64,000 bases of DNA from Aerococcus sp. (GCA_030528285.1 JAUMZE010000006.1:56585-120584), one strand, 5' to 3'. Shown: positions 1 through 8,990, counted from the stretch's first letter. The notes: generated by a model not told the origin, from the letters alone. Made by a program: numbers and translations.

Positions 1-1
1 A

Positions 2-214
2 GCCAAAGAACAAGTGGCAAATATGGACAGTGTGCCAGACCAGACAGAAAACCGCATCATTATCGCGAAAACTAATAACCTTAGCGTCCATGATCTCGAC
101 CAATACAGTGACGCTGAGATCCTCGAAGCGCGCTTGGTTGCTGAAAACTTAGGCAGTGATGCGGGATATTCTTACCGCTACCTTACTCAAAACTACCAGC
201 AACAAAGTCTCTAA
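2..214 (+). CDS. C-terminal end of an unidentified protein (partial)
   Basis: The reading frame is open from the first complete codon at base 2 to a TAA at 212-214, so this is the last 70 or so residues of a gene that begins left of the window. A GTG at 14 could be an internal start, but its upstream sequence is mostly outside the window. The tail is acidic and polar with no membrane segment, and I recognise no family. A strong hairpin follows about 55 bases later, supporting a true gene end. The reading direction and open frame are seen; function is unknown. Confidence 0.55.
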   Translation, partial: AKEQVANMDSVPDQTENRIIIAKTNNLSVHDLDQYSDAEILEARLVAENLGSDAGYSYRYLTQNYQQQSL

Positions 215-270
215 TCACTCGTCCCTCTAGTCCTTCCCTTTTTGAATCATTTGTCCTTTAGTTACTTAAA

Positions 271-335
271 AGGCGTGATACTGAACGTGAGACTCCTATC
301 ATAGGAATTTCCGTCAGCGATCACGCCTATTTTGT
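271..335. terminator. Bidirectional intrinsic terminator
   Basis: The arms AGGCGTGAT (271-279) and ATCACGCCT (320-328) pair perfectly. The inner part pairs further (CTGA/TCAG and TCCTA/TAGGA), and the right arm runs into ATTTT. It sits between the partial gene ending at 214 and the leftward MFS gene ending at 431, so it can close both transcripts. Confidence 0.7.
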
Positions 336-430
336 ACTTGGACTTATAACTTATCACGTGTTTTCGATTTCTGCTTCGTCAGCCACACAGTCTTTATTCC
401 TCACACCTTATTGACATCCACTTTCATTTT

Positions 431-1591
431 TTATTTCAGATATCCGCGATACCGGTAAATGATCATAAATGCACACGTGAAGGCAAGGAGCGCCACGATC
501 AGATTACTGTGAATGCCCCACTGATCGAAGCAGTGCCCCGCAATCACGGTCGTCAACATAATGGAAATATCGAACGTCGAGGATTCCAAGGATACTGCGA
601 CCTCCTTGTTGGTGTCTACCTGGCGCGTGAAGGTCGTTTGGAAGAGCGTGGAGAGCGGTCCAAAACTCATCCCCCAGATAATCCCCATCACTATCACAAT
701 CATCGTCCAATTTGATAGGAACAAAAGCCCCAACATCGCCACAATCCCAAATCCTGCCACGGTGAGTAGGACCTGATGCAGATATTCATCTACTAACCGC
801 TGCACCACGAGAATGGCACTGATCGCACCAAAGCCGAATAAGAGCTGGAGGACAGTGGCGTTGAGGTGAGTGTACTGAGCGATCATTTGGATATACACAT
901 AGGTCGAATACTCCCCAATCACAAACGCCATCACCATCGAAAGTCCGACACGAATCCCCGGCAAGCGCAGGAGTTCTTTGGGGTGCGGGACTTTTCCAGT
1001 ACGATTTCCCACGACATTAGGAAAATAGCGGAGACCCAATCCAAAAATGAGGAGATAAATACCCGCGATCAGAGCAAACGTGAAGCGCCACGAAGTCAAC
1101 CGCCCCAGCGCTGTGGTGAGAGGAACGCCCACACTGAGTCCCAAAGAAGAACCCGTCAGTACCAAGGCAATCGCGCGTCCTCCATGTAACGGCGGTGCGA
1201 TCGCTAAAGTATAAGGCGCAATCATTGGCCAGAAAATCGCTGCGCACATCCCACTTAAGAAGCGTGCCACAAGCATCACCCAAAAATTCGGGGAAAGCGC
1301 AATGCTTGTATTTAAGACACTCAAACTGAACAGAAGTGTTAACAAAAGCACTCGGCGGTTCATCCTAGCCAAGAAACGCGTCAAAGGAATAGCCAGCAGT
1401 GCAGACGGTAAGGTATAAACTGCCACGAGCCACGCCACTTTCGAGAGTGGCTCAGAAAAAGCAGTACTGATCTGGGTGAGCAGACCAGACGGCGCGAGTT
1501 CCGTCGTATAAAACATCAATGTCAAACTTCCTAACAAGCCAATGACGACTTTTGATAATGCATTGGGCCTTTCTACACATGCTTCTTCCAT
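431..1591 (-). CDS. Major facilitator superfamily exporter, sugar-efflux/AraJ-like
   Basis: This 386-residue membrane protein has about twelve hydrophobic segments and the MFS loop between helices 2 and 3 (near RFLARMNRRVLL, residues 67-78). The overall pattern fits the DHA1 branch that contains arabinose-efflux (AraJ/SotB) and chloramphenicol-type exporters. Such proteins use the proton gradient to export small molecules at the cell membrane. The ATG at 1591 follows AGGAGAG at good spacing. The gene stands alone, back to back with the GntR operon, and ends in the shared hairpin at 271-335. The substrate cannot be told from sequence. Confidence 0.75.
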   Translation of the reverse strand: MEEACVERPNALSKVVIGLLGSLTLMFYTTELAPSGLLTQISTAFSEPLSKVAWLVAVYTLPSALLAIPLTRFLARMNRRVLLLTLLFSLSVLNTSIALSPNFWVMLVARFLSGMCAAIFWPMIAPYTLAIAPPLHGGRAIALVLTGSSLGLSVGVPLTTALGRLTSWRFTFALIAGIYLLIFGLGLRYFPNVVGNRTGKVPHPKELLRLPGIRVGLSMVMAFVIGEYSTYVYIQMIAQYTHLNATVLQLLFGFGAISAILVVQRLVDEYLHQVLLTVAGFGIVAMLGLLFLSNWTMIVIVMGIIWGMSFGPLSTLFQTTFTRQVDTNKEVAVSLESSTFDISIMLTTVIAGHCFDQWGIHSNLIVALLAFTCAFMIIYRYRGYLK

Positions 1592-1814
1592 CTGTCTCTC
1601 CTACCCCTTTTCTATATTCAATGCCTTTTTGACAGCACTCCTATGTTACCACGTGAGGGAGTGAAATAGCGGATGAAACCGCCTATTTTTAGACTTTTTT
1701 CTCAGGCTTTTTGATCGTGATCTGACTCTCTAGGAGTGGATAGTGATTTGTTCCCTATTGGTCTGATCGACTGTACATAGACGTCTCTCCATCCCTCAAT
1801 TTTTCCGCAAACAA

Positions 1815-1843
1815 TTGACAACCGGGTGTATTACCCGTATAAT
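1815..1843 (+). promoter_or_regulatory. Consensus sigma-A promoter of the GntR/ABC operon
   Basis: TTGACA at 1815-1820 and TATAAT at 1838-1843 are separated by exactly 17 bases. It lies 77 bases before the GTG start of the GntR gene. The -10 is covered by the first operator copy (1827-1846), so a perfect promoter is probably held down by a repressor. Confidence 0.9.
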
Positions 1844-1875
1844 ACAGACAACAAGTGTATTATTGAATTAATACA
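1827..1875. promoter_or_regulatory. Two identical operators for the GntR (YtrA-type) repressor
   Basis: The perfect inverted repeat TGTATTA-N6-TAATACA occurs twice, at 1827-1846 and 1856-1875. The centres are 29 bases apart, close to three helical turns. The first copy overlaps the -10 box and the second lies just after the likely transcription start. Twofold symmetric AT-rich sites of this kind suit dimeric YtrA-family regulators, which usually control their own operon. The symmetry is seen; binding by the downstream gene product is inferred. Confidence 0.8.
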
Positions 1876-1919
1876 GAAAGACACTCTGCTTGATTTTTGA
1901 TAGAAAGAAGGAGGGGCTT

Positions 1920-2291
1920 GTGGATTTCGATAAGCATCGTCCTATCTATGCCCAAGTGATTGAGCAGATCAAACTGGGCATGACGGACGGCACGTACCAG
2001 CCGGGAGAATCATTGCCGAGTCGACGTGAAATCGCACGCCAGCTGGGCATTAATCCCAATACCGTTCAGCGGGCCTTCGCCACTTTGGAGGCGGAGGGCT
2101 ACATCACCACGGAAAAAACCACCGTCAGCGTCGTCACCACAGACAAGGAGAAACTATTAATCCTGAAGAAAAACCTACTAAATACCGCGATTGACCAATT
2201 GATTGAGACCGCAACTCAGATGACAATCACAGAGTCTGAGGTCCTCTTACTCGTGGAAGCGGCCTATCAAAGGAGGCAACAACATGATTGA
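1920..2291 (+). CDS. GntR-family transcriptional regulator, YtrA subfamily
   Basis: A short (123-residue) GntR protein. An N-terminal winged helix (residues about 1-75) includes the YtrA/GntR hallmark PIYAQVIEQIK and the recognition region SRREIARQLGINPNTVQRAF. Only a short helical tail (about 50 residues) follows, in place of a ligand-binding domain. I place the start at GTG 1920 because AAGGAGGGG lies 4-11 bases before it; an upstream TTG at 1890 in the same frame has no ribosome site. The gene overlaps the ABC ATPase by eight bases. It is probably a dimeric repressor acting on the twin operators upstream, as YtrA-type regulators of ABC exporter operons do. Confidence 0.9.
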   Translation: MDFDKHRPIYAQVIEQIKLGMTDGTYQPGESLPSRREIARQLGINPNTVQRAFATLEAEGYITTEKTTVSVVTTDKEKLLILKKNLLNTAIDQLIETATQMTITESEVLLLVEAAYQRRQQHD

Positions 2292-2976
2292 AGCAAAACA
2301 TCTCAAAAAGAGCTACGGCAAAAAAGTCGTCCTTAATGATCTGTCCTTTACGATTCATCCAGGTGAAGTAACCTGTTTGATCGGGGTAAACGGCACAGGG
2401 AAGACGACGATTATGAATGCCATTATGAAATTGATCACACTCAATAGCGGTGAGATTCTCATCGACCACCATCCAATTACTTTCAATGATTTCAATCGGA
2501 TCAGCTATGTCCCAGATATGATTACCCTCCTCCACTCCTTAACAATTGAAGAGAGCTTAATCTACATGGAGACGTACTATCAGAGTTTCAGCTGGGAACG
2601 CGCAGAGGCACTGCTTGAGTTCTTCCATTTAAATCGTGAGGACCGGATTATGGAACTCTCCAAGGGGAATATCGCCAAGGTGAATATCCTCGTCAATCTG
2701 TCCTTGGATGCGGATTACTTCATTATGGACGAGCCCTTCTCTGGGATTGATATCTTCACGCGCGAGGAGATCGCCAATATCTTTACGGACGACATTCTTT
2801 CCGACAAAGGCGTATTGATTTCTACCCACGAGATTAAAGACATTGAGTTTCTCGTGGACAAAGCGATTCTCATCGATCACGGACGAATTGTGAAATCCTT
2901 CTATCCAGAAACTGTGCGGCAAGAAACCGGTCAATCGATTGAAGATGTCATGCGGGAGGTGTACCAACATGTCTAG
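2284..2976 (+). CDS. ABC transporter ATP-binding protein
   Basis: A 230-residue ATPase with Walker A GVNGTGKTT (residues 34-42), a signature loop LSKGN, Walker B YFIMDEPFSGID and the switch histidine in STHEI. The signature reads LSKGN rather than LSGGQ, as is common in YtrB/BcrA-like exporters. It starts inside the stop region of the GntR gene (ATGA overlap after AGGAGG), so translation is coupled. It should energise the membrane protein encoded next, giving a two-part exporter at the cell membrane. The substrate is unknown; relatives respond to cell-wall stress or peptide antibiotics. Confidence 0.88.
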   Translation: MIEAKHLKKSYGKKVVLNDLSFTIHPGEVTCLIGVNGTGKTTIMNAIMKLITLNSGEILIDHHPITFNDFNRISYVPDMITLLHSLTIEESLIYMETYYQSFSWERAEALLEFFHLNREDRIMELSKGNIAKVNILVNLSLDADYFIMDEPFSGIDIFTREEIANIFTDDILSDKGVLISTHEIKDIEFLVDKAILIDHGRIVKSFYPETVRQETGQSIEDVMREVYQHV

Positions 2977-3772
2977 GTTTTTAAATTTGACGAGTGACGA
3001 ACTCTATCGCTCGCGTCATTATTTCTTGGGAATCGTGTTATTCGTCTTAGTCGGCGAAGGGATTGGAGCGATTCATTTTCTCTATAACTTCACGCACTCA
3101 GATTATGCGAGTGGGATGACCTTCCATTTGATCCAGTTGTTTGATGCGACGATGCCCTTCTTCTTCACTTTAGCGGGGGCCATCATGGCGATGTTAATCT
3201 ACTGCATTATCAGTTGGCAACGCGAGAGCACGGGGAAATCCCGCTTTATGTACCGCCTCTTGACCTTGCCGGGGAATCGGTTGAGTATCCCGCTCGCTAA
3301 AATCACGAGTATCCTGTTGATGATTTTCGGGCTGCTGTTCCTTCAATTAGTGATCTATGAGGGTGCGCATCTGTTGTGTCAACTGTTCTATCCCGGACAA
3401 TATCAGACTACACAGATTACCGACGTCTTTTTACAGCGCACCTACTTTAATCCCATTTCACTGGTGATCTTTCCCTATTCACTGCCGACTTTTCTCATTT
3501 ACTATGGTTGGGGCACTAACTTTCTCTTTTTATTGTTCAATGTGCTGACTATGTGGCAGGGGCTGCAGTATCGTTCATGGATTGTGCGGATGGGGCTCCC
3601 ACTCGTGTATGAGGTGATGGGGGTTGGCATTTCCGCAGTGATCGTGTGGCTTGGGAGCTTCTACCTCACGCCGGGCGAGATGCAGTGGCTGAACGGCCTC
3701 CTCATCCTCGTCATAGGTGCATTCCAACTGCTACTGATGAAATATCTCATGGATCATACCATGACGGTTTAA
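2969..3772 (+). CDS. ABC transporter permease
   Basis: A 267-residue integral membrane protein with about six hydrophobic segments and no recognisable soluble domain. I chose ATG 2969 (MSRFLNLTSDELYRSR) because GGGAGGT precedes it and it overlaps the ATPase stop by eight bases; a start ten residues earlier in the same frame has no ribosome site. Its position directly behind the ATPase makes it the likely membrane partner. No specific permease family is obvious. Confidence 0.78.
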   Translation: MSRFLNLTSDELYRSRHYFLGIVLFVLVGEGIGAIHFLYNFTHSDYASGMTFHLIQLFDATMPFFFTLAGAIMAMLIYCIISWQRESTGKSRFMYRLLTLPGNRLSIPLAKITSILLMIFGLLFLQLVIYEGAHLLCQLFYPGQYQTTQITDVFLQRTYFNPISLVIFPYSLPTFLIYYGWGTNFLFLLFNVLTMWQGLQYRSWIVRMGLPLVYEVMGVGISAVIVWLGSFYLTPGEMQWLNGLLILVIGAFQLLLMKYLMDHTMTV

Positions 3773-3784
3773 GGAGGGAGTTTC

Positions 3785-4996
3785 ATGCGAAAACACGGCT
3801 TATTTCAGCTTTTATTGTTAGCATTCATCGCACTGATTGTTGCAGTGGGGCTACTCCATGTCGATAGCCAAAAGAAACATACCACCTTACAAATCAACGG
3901 CGATCAAACCGTTTTAAACGATGCGTCGTTATCGGTGGAACTACAGAAGAATAAAAGTGAAAGCGAATTTACGATGATTCAAGATAAATATGGGGAATCT
4001 CCGCTTGCGAAAACACCCAATAGCCTTGATTATCGTGAAGACAACCGGCTCCATATTTTCAAAGCCTTTCCATTGTGGCAGCGTCCCAAACTTCGTGACC
4101 AAGAGATTGAGCAATATGCAGCGAATCGTTACCTCGTGATCGATACTCCTGACTTTCCGGAGGCTTTCAATGGTTCAATGGACCTCCTAAATGTTGATAC
4201 ACAAGCAAAAACCAAAACGAAAACAACCGTCAATATAACGAAAGACAAACTCAACATGGATCAGACCGCCACTCGCATCGACTTGGCGTTCTATCATATG
4301 CGCCAAGATCAAGACGGGCTCTTGTATCTTGAGTTTAATGCCTTTCCACGGGTTGAAAATAGCCAGCAAACCAACGCACAAGGCAAGGTCTTGCAGATAG
4401 TGTTCGATCCTAAACAAAATCAAGTGAAAGAGAAAATAGTGAAAGACATAGATGTCACGCCTGATGAGAGCGAGGAACAGGCGATGATTTTCGGGGCTAG
4501 GATGCCACTCGCCATGCTGAATGGGACCCTCATCAACCAAAATGATAACGGCACCCTCACCCTCCATCTCACTGATGCGAAAGGACAAGAAGTAGTCAAA
4601 GCGGATATGACGGATTTCATTAAGGACAAGATGAGCGATCTTCTCGAACCTAAAGAAACCACGGATAACTACCGAGTGGGAGCTGAGGCGCCGTCTAACC
4701 GTGTGATTGATAATGTGGCGTCTCACTTCTACATTGTGGGAAATCAATTGTACTTCTACCATACCAATGACCAGGAAAAAACGACGCTCTATCGCTGGGA
4801 TAATGAGAAGAAGGCATTCACTTCTGTTTCAGAAATTCTAGGATTGGTGGAATCACTGGAGTACAAAAATCATCAATTCTACTTACTCGGAAATAATAAG
4901 ATCTGGGTCTTAGATGGCAATGACTTCAAGAACAAGGCAACAATTACCGTCAAGAGCGATCAAAACTATCACATGACAAATATGCAGCTCTTTTAG
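3785..4996 (+). CDS. Membrane-anchored extracytoplasmic protein of the ABC operon
   Basis: The 403-residue product starts with a short positive stretch and one hydrophobic helix (residues 7-25), with no lipobox cysteine, so it is probably anchored by an uncleaved N-terminal segment. The rest is hydrophilic. The C-terminal 120 residues have alternating strand-like repeats (YRWDNEKKAF, FYLLGNNKIWVL) that resemble a beta-propeller-like fold; that fold assignment is my guess. The ribosome site AAGGAGGGAG precedes ATG 3785, twelve bases after the permease. It may sense or bind a ligand for the transporter. I do not recognise a named family. Confidence 0.65.
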   Translation: MRKHGLFQLLLLAFIALIVAVGLLHVDSQKKHTTLQINGDQTVLNDASLSVELQKNKSESEFTMIQDKYGESPLAKTPNSLDYREDNRLHIFKAFPLWQRPKLRDQEIEQYAANRYLVIDTPDFPEAFNGSMDLLNVDTQAKTKTKTTVNITKDKLNMDQTATRIDLAFYHMRQDQDGLLYLEFNAFPRVENSQQTNAQGKVLQIVFDPKQNQVKEKIVKDIDVTPDESEEQAMIFGARMPLAMLNGTLINQNDNGTLTLHLTDAKGQEVVKADMTDFIKDKMSDLLEPKETTDNYRVGAEAPSNRVIDNVASHFYIVGNQLYFYHTNDQEKTTLYRWDNEKKAFTSVSEILGLVESLEYKNHQFYLLGNNKIWVLDGNDFKNKATITVKSDQNYHMTNMQLF

Positions 4997-5014
4997 GGGG
5001 GGTGTTGGCAGGAT

Positions 5015-5506
5015 ATGAATAAGCGCAAACTCACTCAGATCCTATTTATCTATTATCTGATTATCCTCACCTGGGTGATCGTCTTTAAAATGAGTTTTCC
5101 TCTCTTAGATATTTATCGCATTCGTCAGATCAATCTGATGCCCTTCGTTGATCCGGCTCAACCAAATGGACCGACCAATTACTTTGATATTGTAGCGAAC
5201 ATCCTGGCCTTTATTCCGTTCGGGTTGTTCATGCATATCTTCTGGCGGATGGAACCTCTCTGGAAACAGTGGCTTCCGATGTTAGAGGTGAGTTTGCTCT
5301 TTGAATGTTTGCAGTGGACATTAGCGGTCGGACGGAGCGACATTACCGATGTCATCACGAATGCGTTTGGCGGGTTATTGGGCATCCTCCTCGCCTGGGC
5401 TCTGCGCACCCTCTTCCCGAAACACTGGATCACGCTGATTAATGGCCTCTGTGTCGTGGGAGCGATTGGAATGACCTTCGTGGTGATCATCGTAGCATTC
5501 TTTTAA
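5015..5506 (+). CDS. VanZ-like membrane protein
   Basis: A 163-residue protein with four to five membrane helices and the VanZ-type motif INLMPF near residue 42, followed by a conserved helical pattern (NILAFIPFGLFM, then LFECLQW and DITDVITNAFGGLLG). VanZ proteins give low-level teicoplanin resistance in some enterococci, and relatives are widespread with unclear roles. A GGGGGGTG ribosome site lies shortly before the ATG. It is the last gene of the operon and is closed by the hairpin at 5534-5605. With the ABC exporter, this hints at an envelope-stress operon. Confidence 0.8.
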   Translation: MNKRKLTQILFIYYLIILTWVIVFKMSFPLLDIYRIRQINLMPFVDPAQPNGPTNYFDIVANILAFIPFGLFMHIFWRMEPLWKQWLPMLEVSLLFECLQWTLAVGRSDITDVITNAFGGLLGILLAWALRTLFPKHWITLINGLCVVGAIGMTFVVIIVAFF

Positions 5507-5533
5507 AAGACACATGAACTCTATAAATAGACG

Positions 5534-5605
5534 AAAACCGCTCGAAGTCATGAGCTGGCCCCTGTCACGTAGACAAGGAGCTGTTCATCCTTCGAGCGGT
5601 TTTTC
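5534..5605. terminator. Bidirectional intrinsic terminator
   Basis: Arms AAAACCGCTCGAAG (5534-5547) and CTTCGAGCGGTTTT (5590-5603) match over 14 bases, with T-rich ends on both strands. It lies between the rightward VanZ gene and the leftward glutathione transferase gene. Confidence 0.85.
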
Positions 5606-5637
5606 TTGGTATTAATGAGCGAAGTAGGCGTGGTTCA

Positions 5638-6510
5638 TTATTCCACAGCTTCTTCCCAAATGGTGGTGTCTGGTCCTGCTGGCAAAACTTCACGGCTGTA
5701 AACTGCTTCAGAGGATTTCCCGAGATAGAAGCCTTTTTGGATCTCTTTGAAGTTAGTCGTATCCTTGAAGGCCGGCAGTTGATAGAGACGGCGTGCATAC
5801 CGCCAGATATTTGGATATTCATAGAGATGCTTCTTATTTAGGCCGCCCACTGGATAGAAGACCACATCAAAGCGTGCGAGTGGCGTGTACATCACGACAT
5901 CCGCCAAGGTGAGATGATCTCCCACGAGATAATCATGTTCCTTGAAATGTTCCTCCAGGGCGTCTAATGCGCTAAAAATCATATCATATGCCACGTCATA
6001 GACATCCTGTTTTTTAGAATGGGTGGCGCGAATGCCAGGACCTAATACCTTGGTGCCTACATAGGAGAACCATTCTTCAATCTCTTCCTGTTCTGATTCA
6101 GGATAAAGATCCGGAGCATCAGCGGGCGCAACCTCCTTGAACCGCGTCGCAAAGTCATGAATGATGTCCAGAGATTCGCTGTTCACGACTTCCCCAGTAG
6201 TTTTATCAACGAGCGCTGGGACAGAATAAGGCCCTGCATACTCCGGATCTTTCTTGAGGTAAGGTTCGGTAAGGTCATGGATCCCCAACACGGCATCCTT
6301 GTCGTCTACACTCCCAATGGCATCCTTAAATCCCCAGTATTGGTCATATTTGACAGAGTTCACCAACCCTAGTGACACCTGATCCGTTAATCCCATCAAC
6401 TCACGCACGATCATCGCCCGGTGCGCAAATGGGCATGGATAAGCTGCCAACAAGTGGTAGCGATTTGCTGCTACGGGATAATTGAGAGATTCGTCGAGTG
6501 TGTTTGTCAT
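5638..6510 (-). CDS. Xi-class glutathione S-transferase / glutathionyl-hydroquinone reductase-like
   Basis: The 290-residue protein carries the xi-class active-site signature CPFAHR (C-P-[FW]-A-H-R; the cysteine is the redox residue), in the N-terminal thioredoxin-like half. An all-helical C-terminal half follows (VGDHLTLADVVMYTPLARFD). Family members reduce glutathionyl-hydroquinones. Lactic acid bacteria do not always make glutathione, so the real thiol may differ. The start is ATG 6510 after AAAGGAG; an extension of 28 residues to 6594 has no ribosome site. It is a single gene. Confidence 0.85.
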   Translation of the reverse strand: MTNTLDESLNYPVAANRYHLLAAYPCPFAHRAMIVRELMGLTDQVSLGLVNSVKYDQYWGFKDAIGSVDDKDAVLGIHDLTEPYLKKDPEYAGPYSVPALVDKTTGEVVNSESLDIIHDFATRFKEVAPADAPDLYPESEQEEIEEWFSYVGTKVLGPGIRATHSKKQDVYDVAYDMIFSALDALEEHFKEHDYLVGDHLTLADVVMYTPLARFDVVFYPVGGLNKKHLYEYPNIWRYARRLYQLPAFKDTTNFKEIQKGFYLGKSSEAVYSREVLPAGPDTTIWEEAVE

Positions 6511-6797
6511 CACATTGACTCCTTTCACTTCTTTGTTATCTACAGTGTAACAAAGAAAGTACAAAAATAACTGTAATTTATCTTTTATAGTCAAGATATT
6601 ATGTATCCGGCTTCTTTGCCTATTTTTTGAAGGTTAGACGCCTATTATTATGAGAGTGTTTCTTACATCTATGTCAGAATGAAAGAATTTGAAAGCTTAA
6701 AATAGTAGGATATCCATACTTTTATGATATAATCTTCAAATATGGAAGTTGGTTTCCTATTTTTATGTCACTTTATCTTACAAAGGAGGTGGGAACT

Positions 6798-8066
6798 ATG
6801 ACGATTTCTATGAATATGATTCAAACGACGGGTTTTGCTGTCATCATGTCAGCAATCGGTTATTGGATTCAACGTCATGTTTCCGTATTGAAGCGTTTGT
6901 CAATCCCTGGTCCCGTGATTGGTGGGGTGTTATTCGCTATTATTCATACCATATTACGTTTGAGCGGGATTTTGCAATTTGATTTTGATCATACACTGCA
7001 AGAGTTCTTCCAGACGCTCTTCTTCACAACGGTTGGTTTTACCGCGAGTGTGAAAATGCTGCGCGAGAGTGGGATTCAAGCATCCAAAATGATTCTTTTA
7101 ACCTTCGTAATGATTGTCATTCAGAACTTAGTGGGTGCTGGAATGGCACATGTCGTGGGGATTAATCCACTCCTAGGATTACTGATGGGTTCCTCCGCAT
7201 TGGTTGGGGGTCCTGGAACGACCGGTGCGGTGGCACCTTCCATTGCAGATCTCGGGTTCAGTTCGGCCCTCACAGTCGGTTTTGCTGCCGCCACATTTGG
7301 GATTGCCGCGGGATCGATTCTTGGGGGACCCACTGCTACTTGGATCATTAATCATTTCCATATCAAAACTGGTAACGACAATCTCGAAAACGGCCAAGGC
7401 GACGATTATGATGGCGGCGAAGAGTACAATGATGCTTCCGAAGTGGCCGATACGATCGATCCTTCTAACAAGAATGATTTGATTTCCGGAAATACCATCG
7501 TGAAATCCTTCCTCTTACTGTTAGCCGTCGCTTTCGTGGGGACATACTTCACACAATTTTTGAACTGGGCGTTGGAACATCTCGTGAGTGGGGTGACCTT
7601 GCCAAGTTATATCGGTGCTTCCCTATTGGCATTTATCATGCGTAATATCGTAGACAACCACGACTCTTGGGAAATGCCAATGGACGAGATCAATGTGTTG
7701 AGTGATTTGGTGTTAGAGGTCTTCCTCTCCTTGGCGTTACTGAACCTACAGCTGTGGGAACTCAGCAATGTCGGGTTCGGTATGCTGGTGATTCTGTTCG
7801 TCCAACTCGTTGTGATGATCGGTTTCTCCTGCTTCATCACCTTCCCATTCTTGGGCAAGAGCTATAATTCCGTCATGATGACAACCGGTTTTATCGGATA
7901 CGGGCTCGGGTCTTCCTACAACGCGGTGGCCAGCATGAGTGAGGTCACACGCCAACACGGACGTTCTTCTCGTTCCGCGATCATCGTACCACTCGTTTGT
8001 TCAATCTTCGGGGACTTCATCAACGTCATGATCATCTATACCTTTATTGGTTGGCTCAGTAAATAA
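6798..8066 (+). CDS. gltS: Sodium/glutamate symporter
   Basis: A 422-residue membrane protein of the ESS family. Two halves with opposed topology each carry a glycine-rich re-entrant loop (PGPVIGG near the N-terminus, and GSSALVGGPGTTGA). A central hydrophilic acidic loop of about 45 residues (YDGGEEYNDASEVAD) separates them. It imports glutamate with sodium. ATG 6798 follows AAAGGAGGT; an upstream in-frame ATG at 6765 lacks a site. A TATAAT at 6728-6733 is a likely -10, but I see no convincing -35. It is monocistronic, ending at the hairpin 8075-8102. Confidence 0.92.
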   Translation: MTISMNMIQTTGFAVIMSAIGYWIQRHVSVLKRLSIPGPVIGGVLFAIIHTILRLSGILQFDFDHTLQEFFQTLFFTTVGFTASVKMLRESGIQASKMILLTFVMIVIQNLVGAGMAHVVGINPLLGLLMGSSALVGGPGTTGAVAPSIADLGFSSALTVGFAAATFGIAAGSILGGPTATWIINHFHIKTGNDNLENGQGDDYDGGEEYNDASEVADTIDPSNKNDLISGNTIVKSFLLLLAVAFVGTYFTQFLNWALEHLVSGVTLPSYIGASLLAFIMRNIVDNHDSWEMPMDEINVLSDLVLEVFLSLALLNLQLWELSNVGFGMLVILFVQLVVMIGFSCFITFPFLGKSYNSVMMTTGFIGYGLGSSYNAVASMSEVTRQHGRSSRSAIIVPLVCSIFGDFINVMIIYTFIGWLSK

Positions 8067-8074
8067 TAAATTTG

Positions 8075-8102
8075 GGAGTATCTTTCGGATGCTCCTTTTT
8101 TC
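8075..8102 (+). terminator. Terminator of gltS
   Basis: GGAGTATC pairs with GATGCTCC (one G-T pair) around a short loop, followed by a run of six T. It begins eight bases after the gltS stop. Confidence 0.75.
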
Positions 8103-8200
8103 TTACGCTCAGTTCATTGCTATCCATTAATAGTGATTGATGAGTGGCTATAAATAATTTGTGAAATCTCACAATCCCTGCCCCTACTGTCGTTGTTTTA

Positions 8201-8209
8201 TGCTATACT
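8201..8209 (+). promoter_or_regulatory. Extended -10 promoter element of the PhoU-like gene
   Basis: TGCTATACT at 8201-8209 is a TGN-extended -10 box, 36 bases before the start codon. No good -35 is visible, as is common for extended -10 promoters. Confidence 0.55.
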
Positions 8210-8244
8210 TTGTCCATTAGATGTAAACTTTGGGAGGTATATGC

Positions 8245-8916
8245 ATGAAACGCCAGCTTTTACGGGTACATTTTGTAAAGCAATTAAAGACACTCACAGA
8301 TACCATTGATGAATTAGGTGAACGCACTGCCCGCGCAATTGAGCTGTCGATCGAAGCCCTACTCAACCACAATGCCACTGAAGCCCAACAAGTGATTGAT
8401 GATGATGAAACGATCAATCACCTCGAGAAGAAGATTGAAGCAGAAGTGCACCGTCTCATTGGCCTCCAAGCACCAGTCGCTGATGAATTACGCCTCCTGC
8501 TCGCAATCCTCAAAGCATCCGGGGACTTTGAACGGATGGGAGATCATGCGGTATCAATGGCGCGCGCAACCCTCGATATTATCAACGAGGAACGGAGCGA
8601 TAAGATCGAACATGAAATCAAAATCATGGCGAAAGATGTCTCCGATATGACCAAAGCTATCAAACAAACATTCCTCGAAATGAATGTCGACGATGCTAAA
8701 ATTATCGCCAGCCACGACGATAATATTGATAAGCAGTACAAAGTTTTGATGGGCGTCATCATCAATGAAATGAAACAAGATCCAAAACTCATTGATGCCG
8801 GTTCACGTTACATCTCTGTGATTTCAAACCTAGAGCGAATCGGGGACTACTCCACCAATATCGCTGAACGGATTATTTTTGCGGAAAATAATAAATGGGT
8901 GAACCTCAATAAATAA
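8245..8916 (+). CDS. PhoU-family phosphate signalling protein
   Basis: A 223-residue all-helical protein with the two PhoU repeats. Each repeat carries the metal-binding signature, DFERMGDHA in the first half and NLERIGDY in the second. PhoU links phosphate uptake by Pst to PhoR/PhoB-type signalling at the membrane. Here no pst or phoPR genes are next to it, so it is an orphan copy or serves another transporter. ATG 8245 follows GGGAGGT; a start five residues upstream is less likely. It ends at a strong terminator. Confidence 0.88.
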   Translation: MKRQLLRVHFVKQLKTLTDTIDELGERTARAIELSIEALLNHNATEAQQVIDDDETINHLEKKIEAEVHRLIGLQAPVADELRLLLAILKASGDFERMGDHAVSMARATLDIINEERSDKIEHEIKIMAKDVSDMTKAIKQTFLEMNVDDAKIIASHDDNIDKQYKVLMGVIINEMKQDPKLIDAGSRYISVISNLERIGDYSTNIAERIIFAENNKWVNLNK

Positions 8917-8940
8917 TGCTCTTTAGTTGCATAGTGAAAT

Positions 8941-8982
8941 ACCGCTATTAGTGATCCCAAGTCACTGCTAGCGGTGTTTTTT
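8941..8982 (+). terminator. Terminator of the PhoU-like gene
   Basis: ACCGCTA and TAGCGGT form the outer stem (8941-8974), with AGTGA/TCACT inside, followed by TGTTTTTT. It may also stop leftward reading from the UPF0210 pseudogene, whose stop begins at 8991. Confidence 0.8.
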
Positions 8983-8990
8983 GTCTATCG

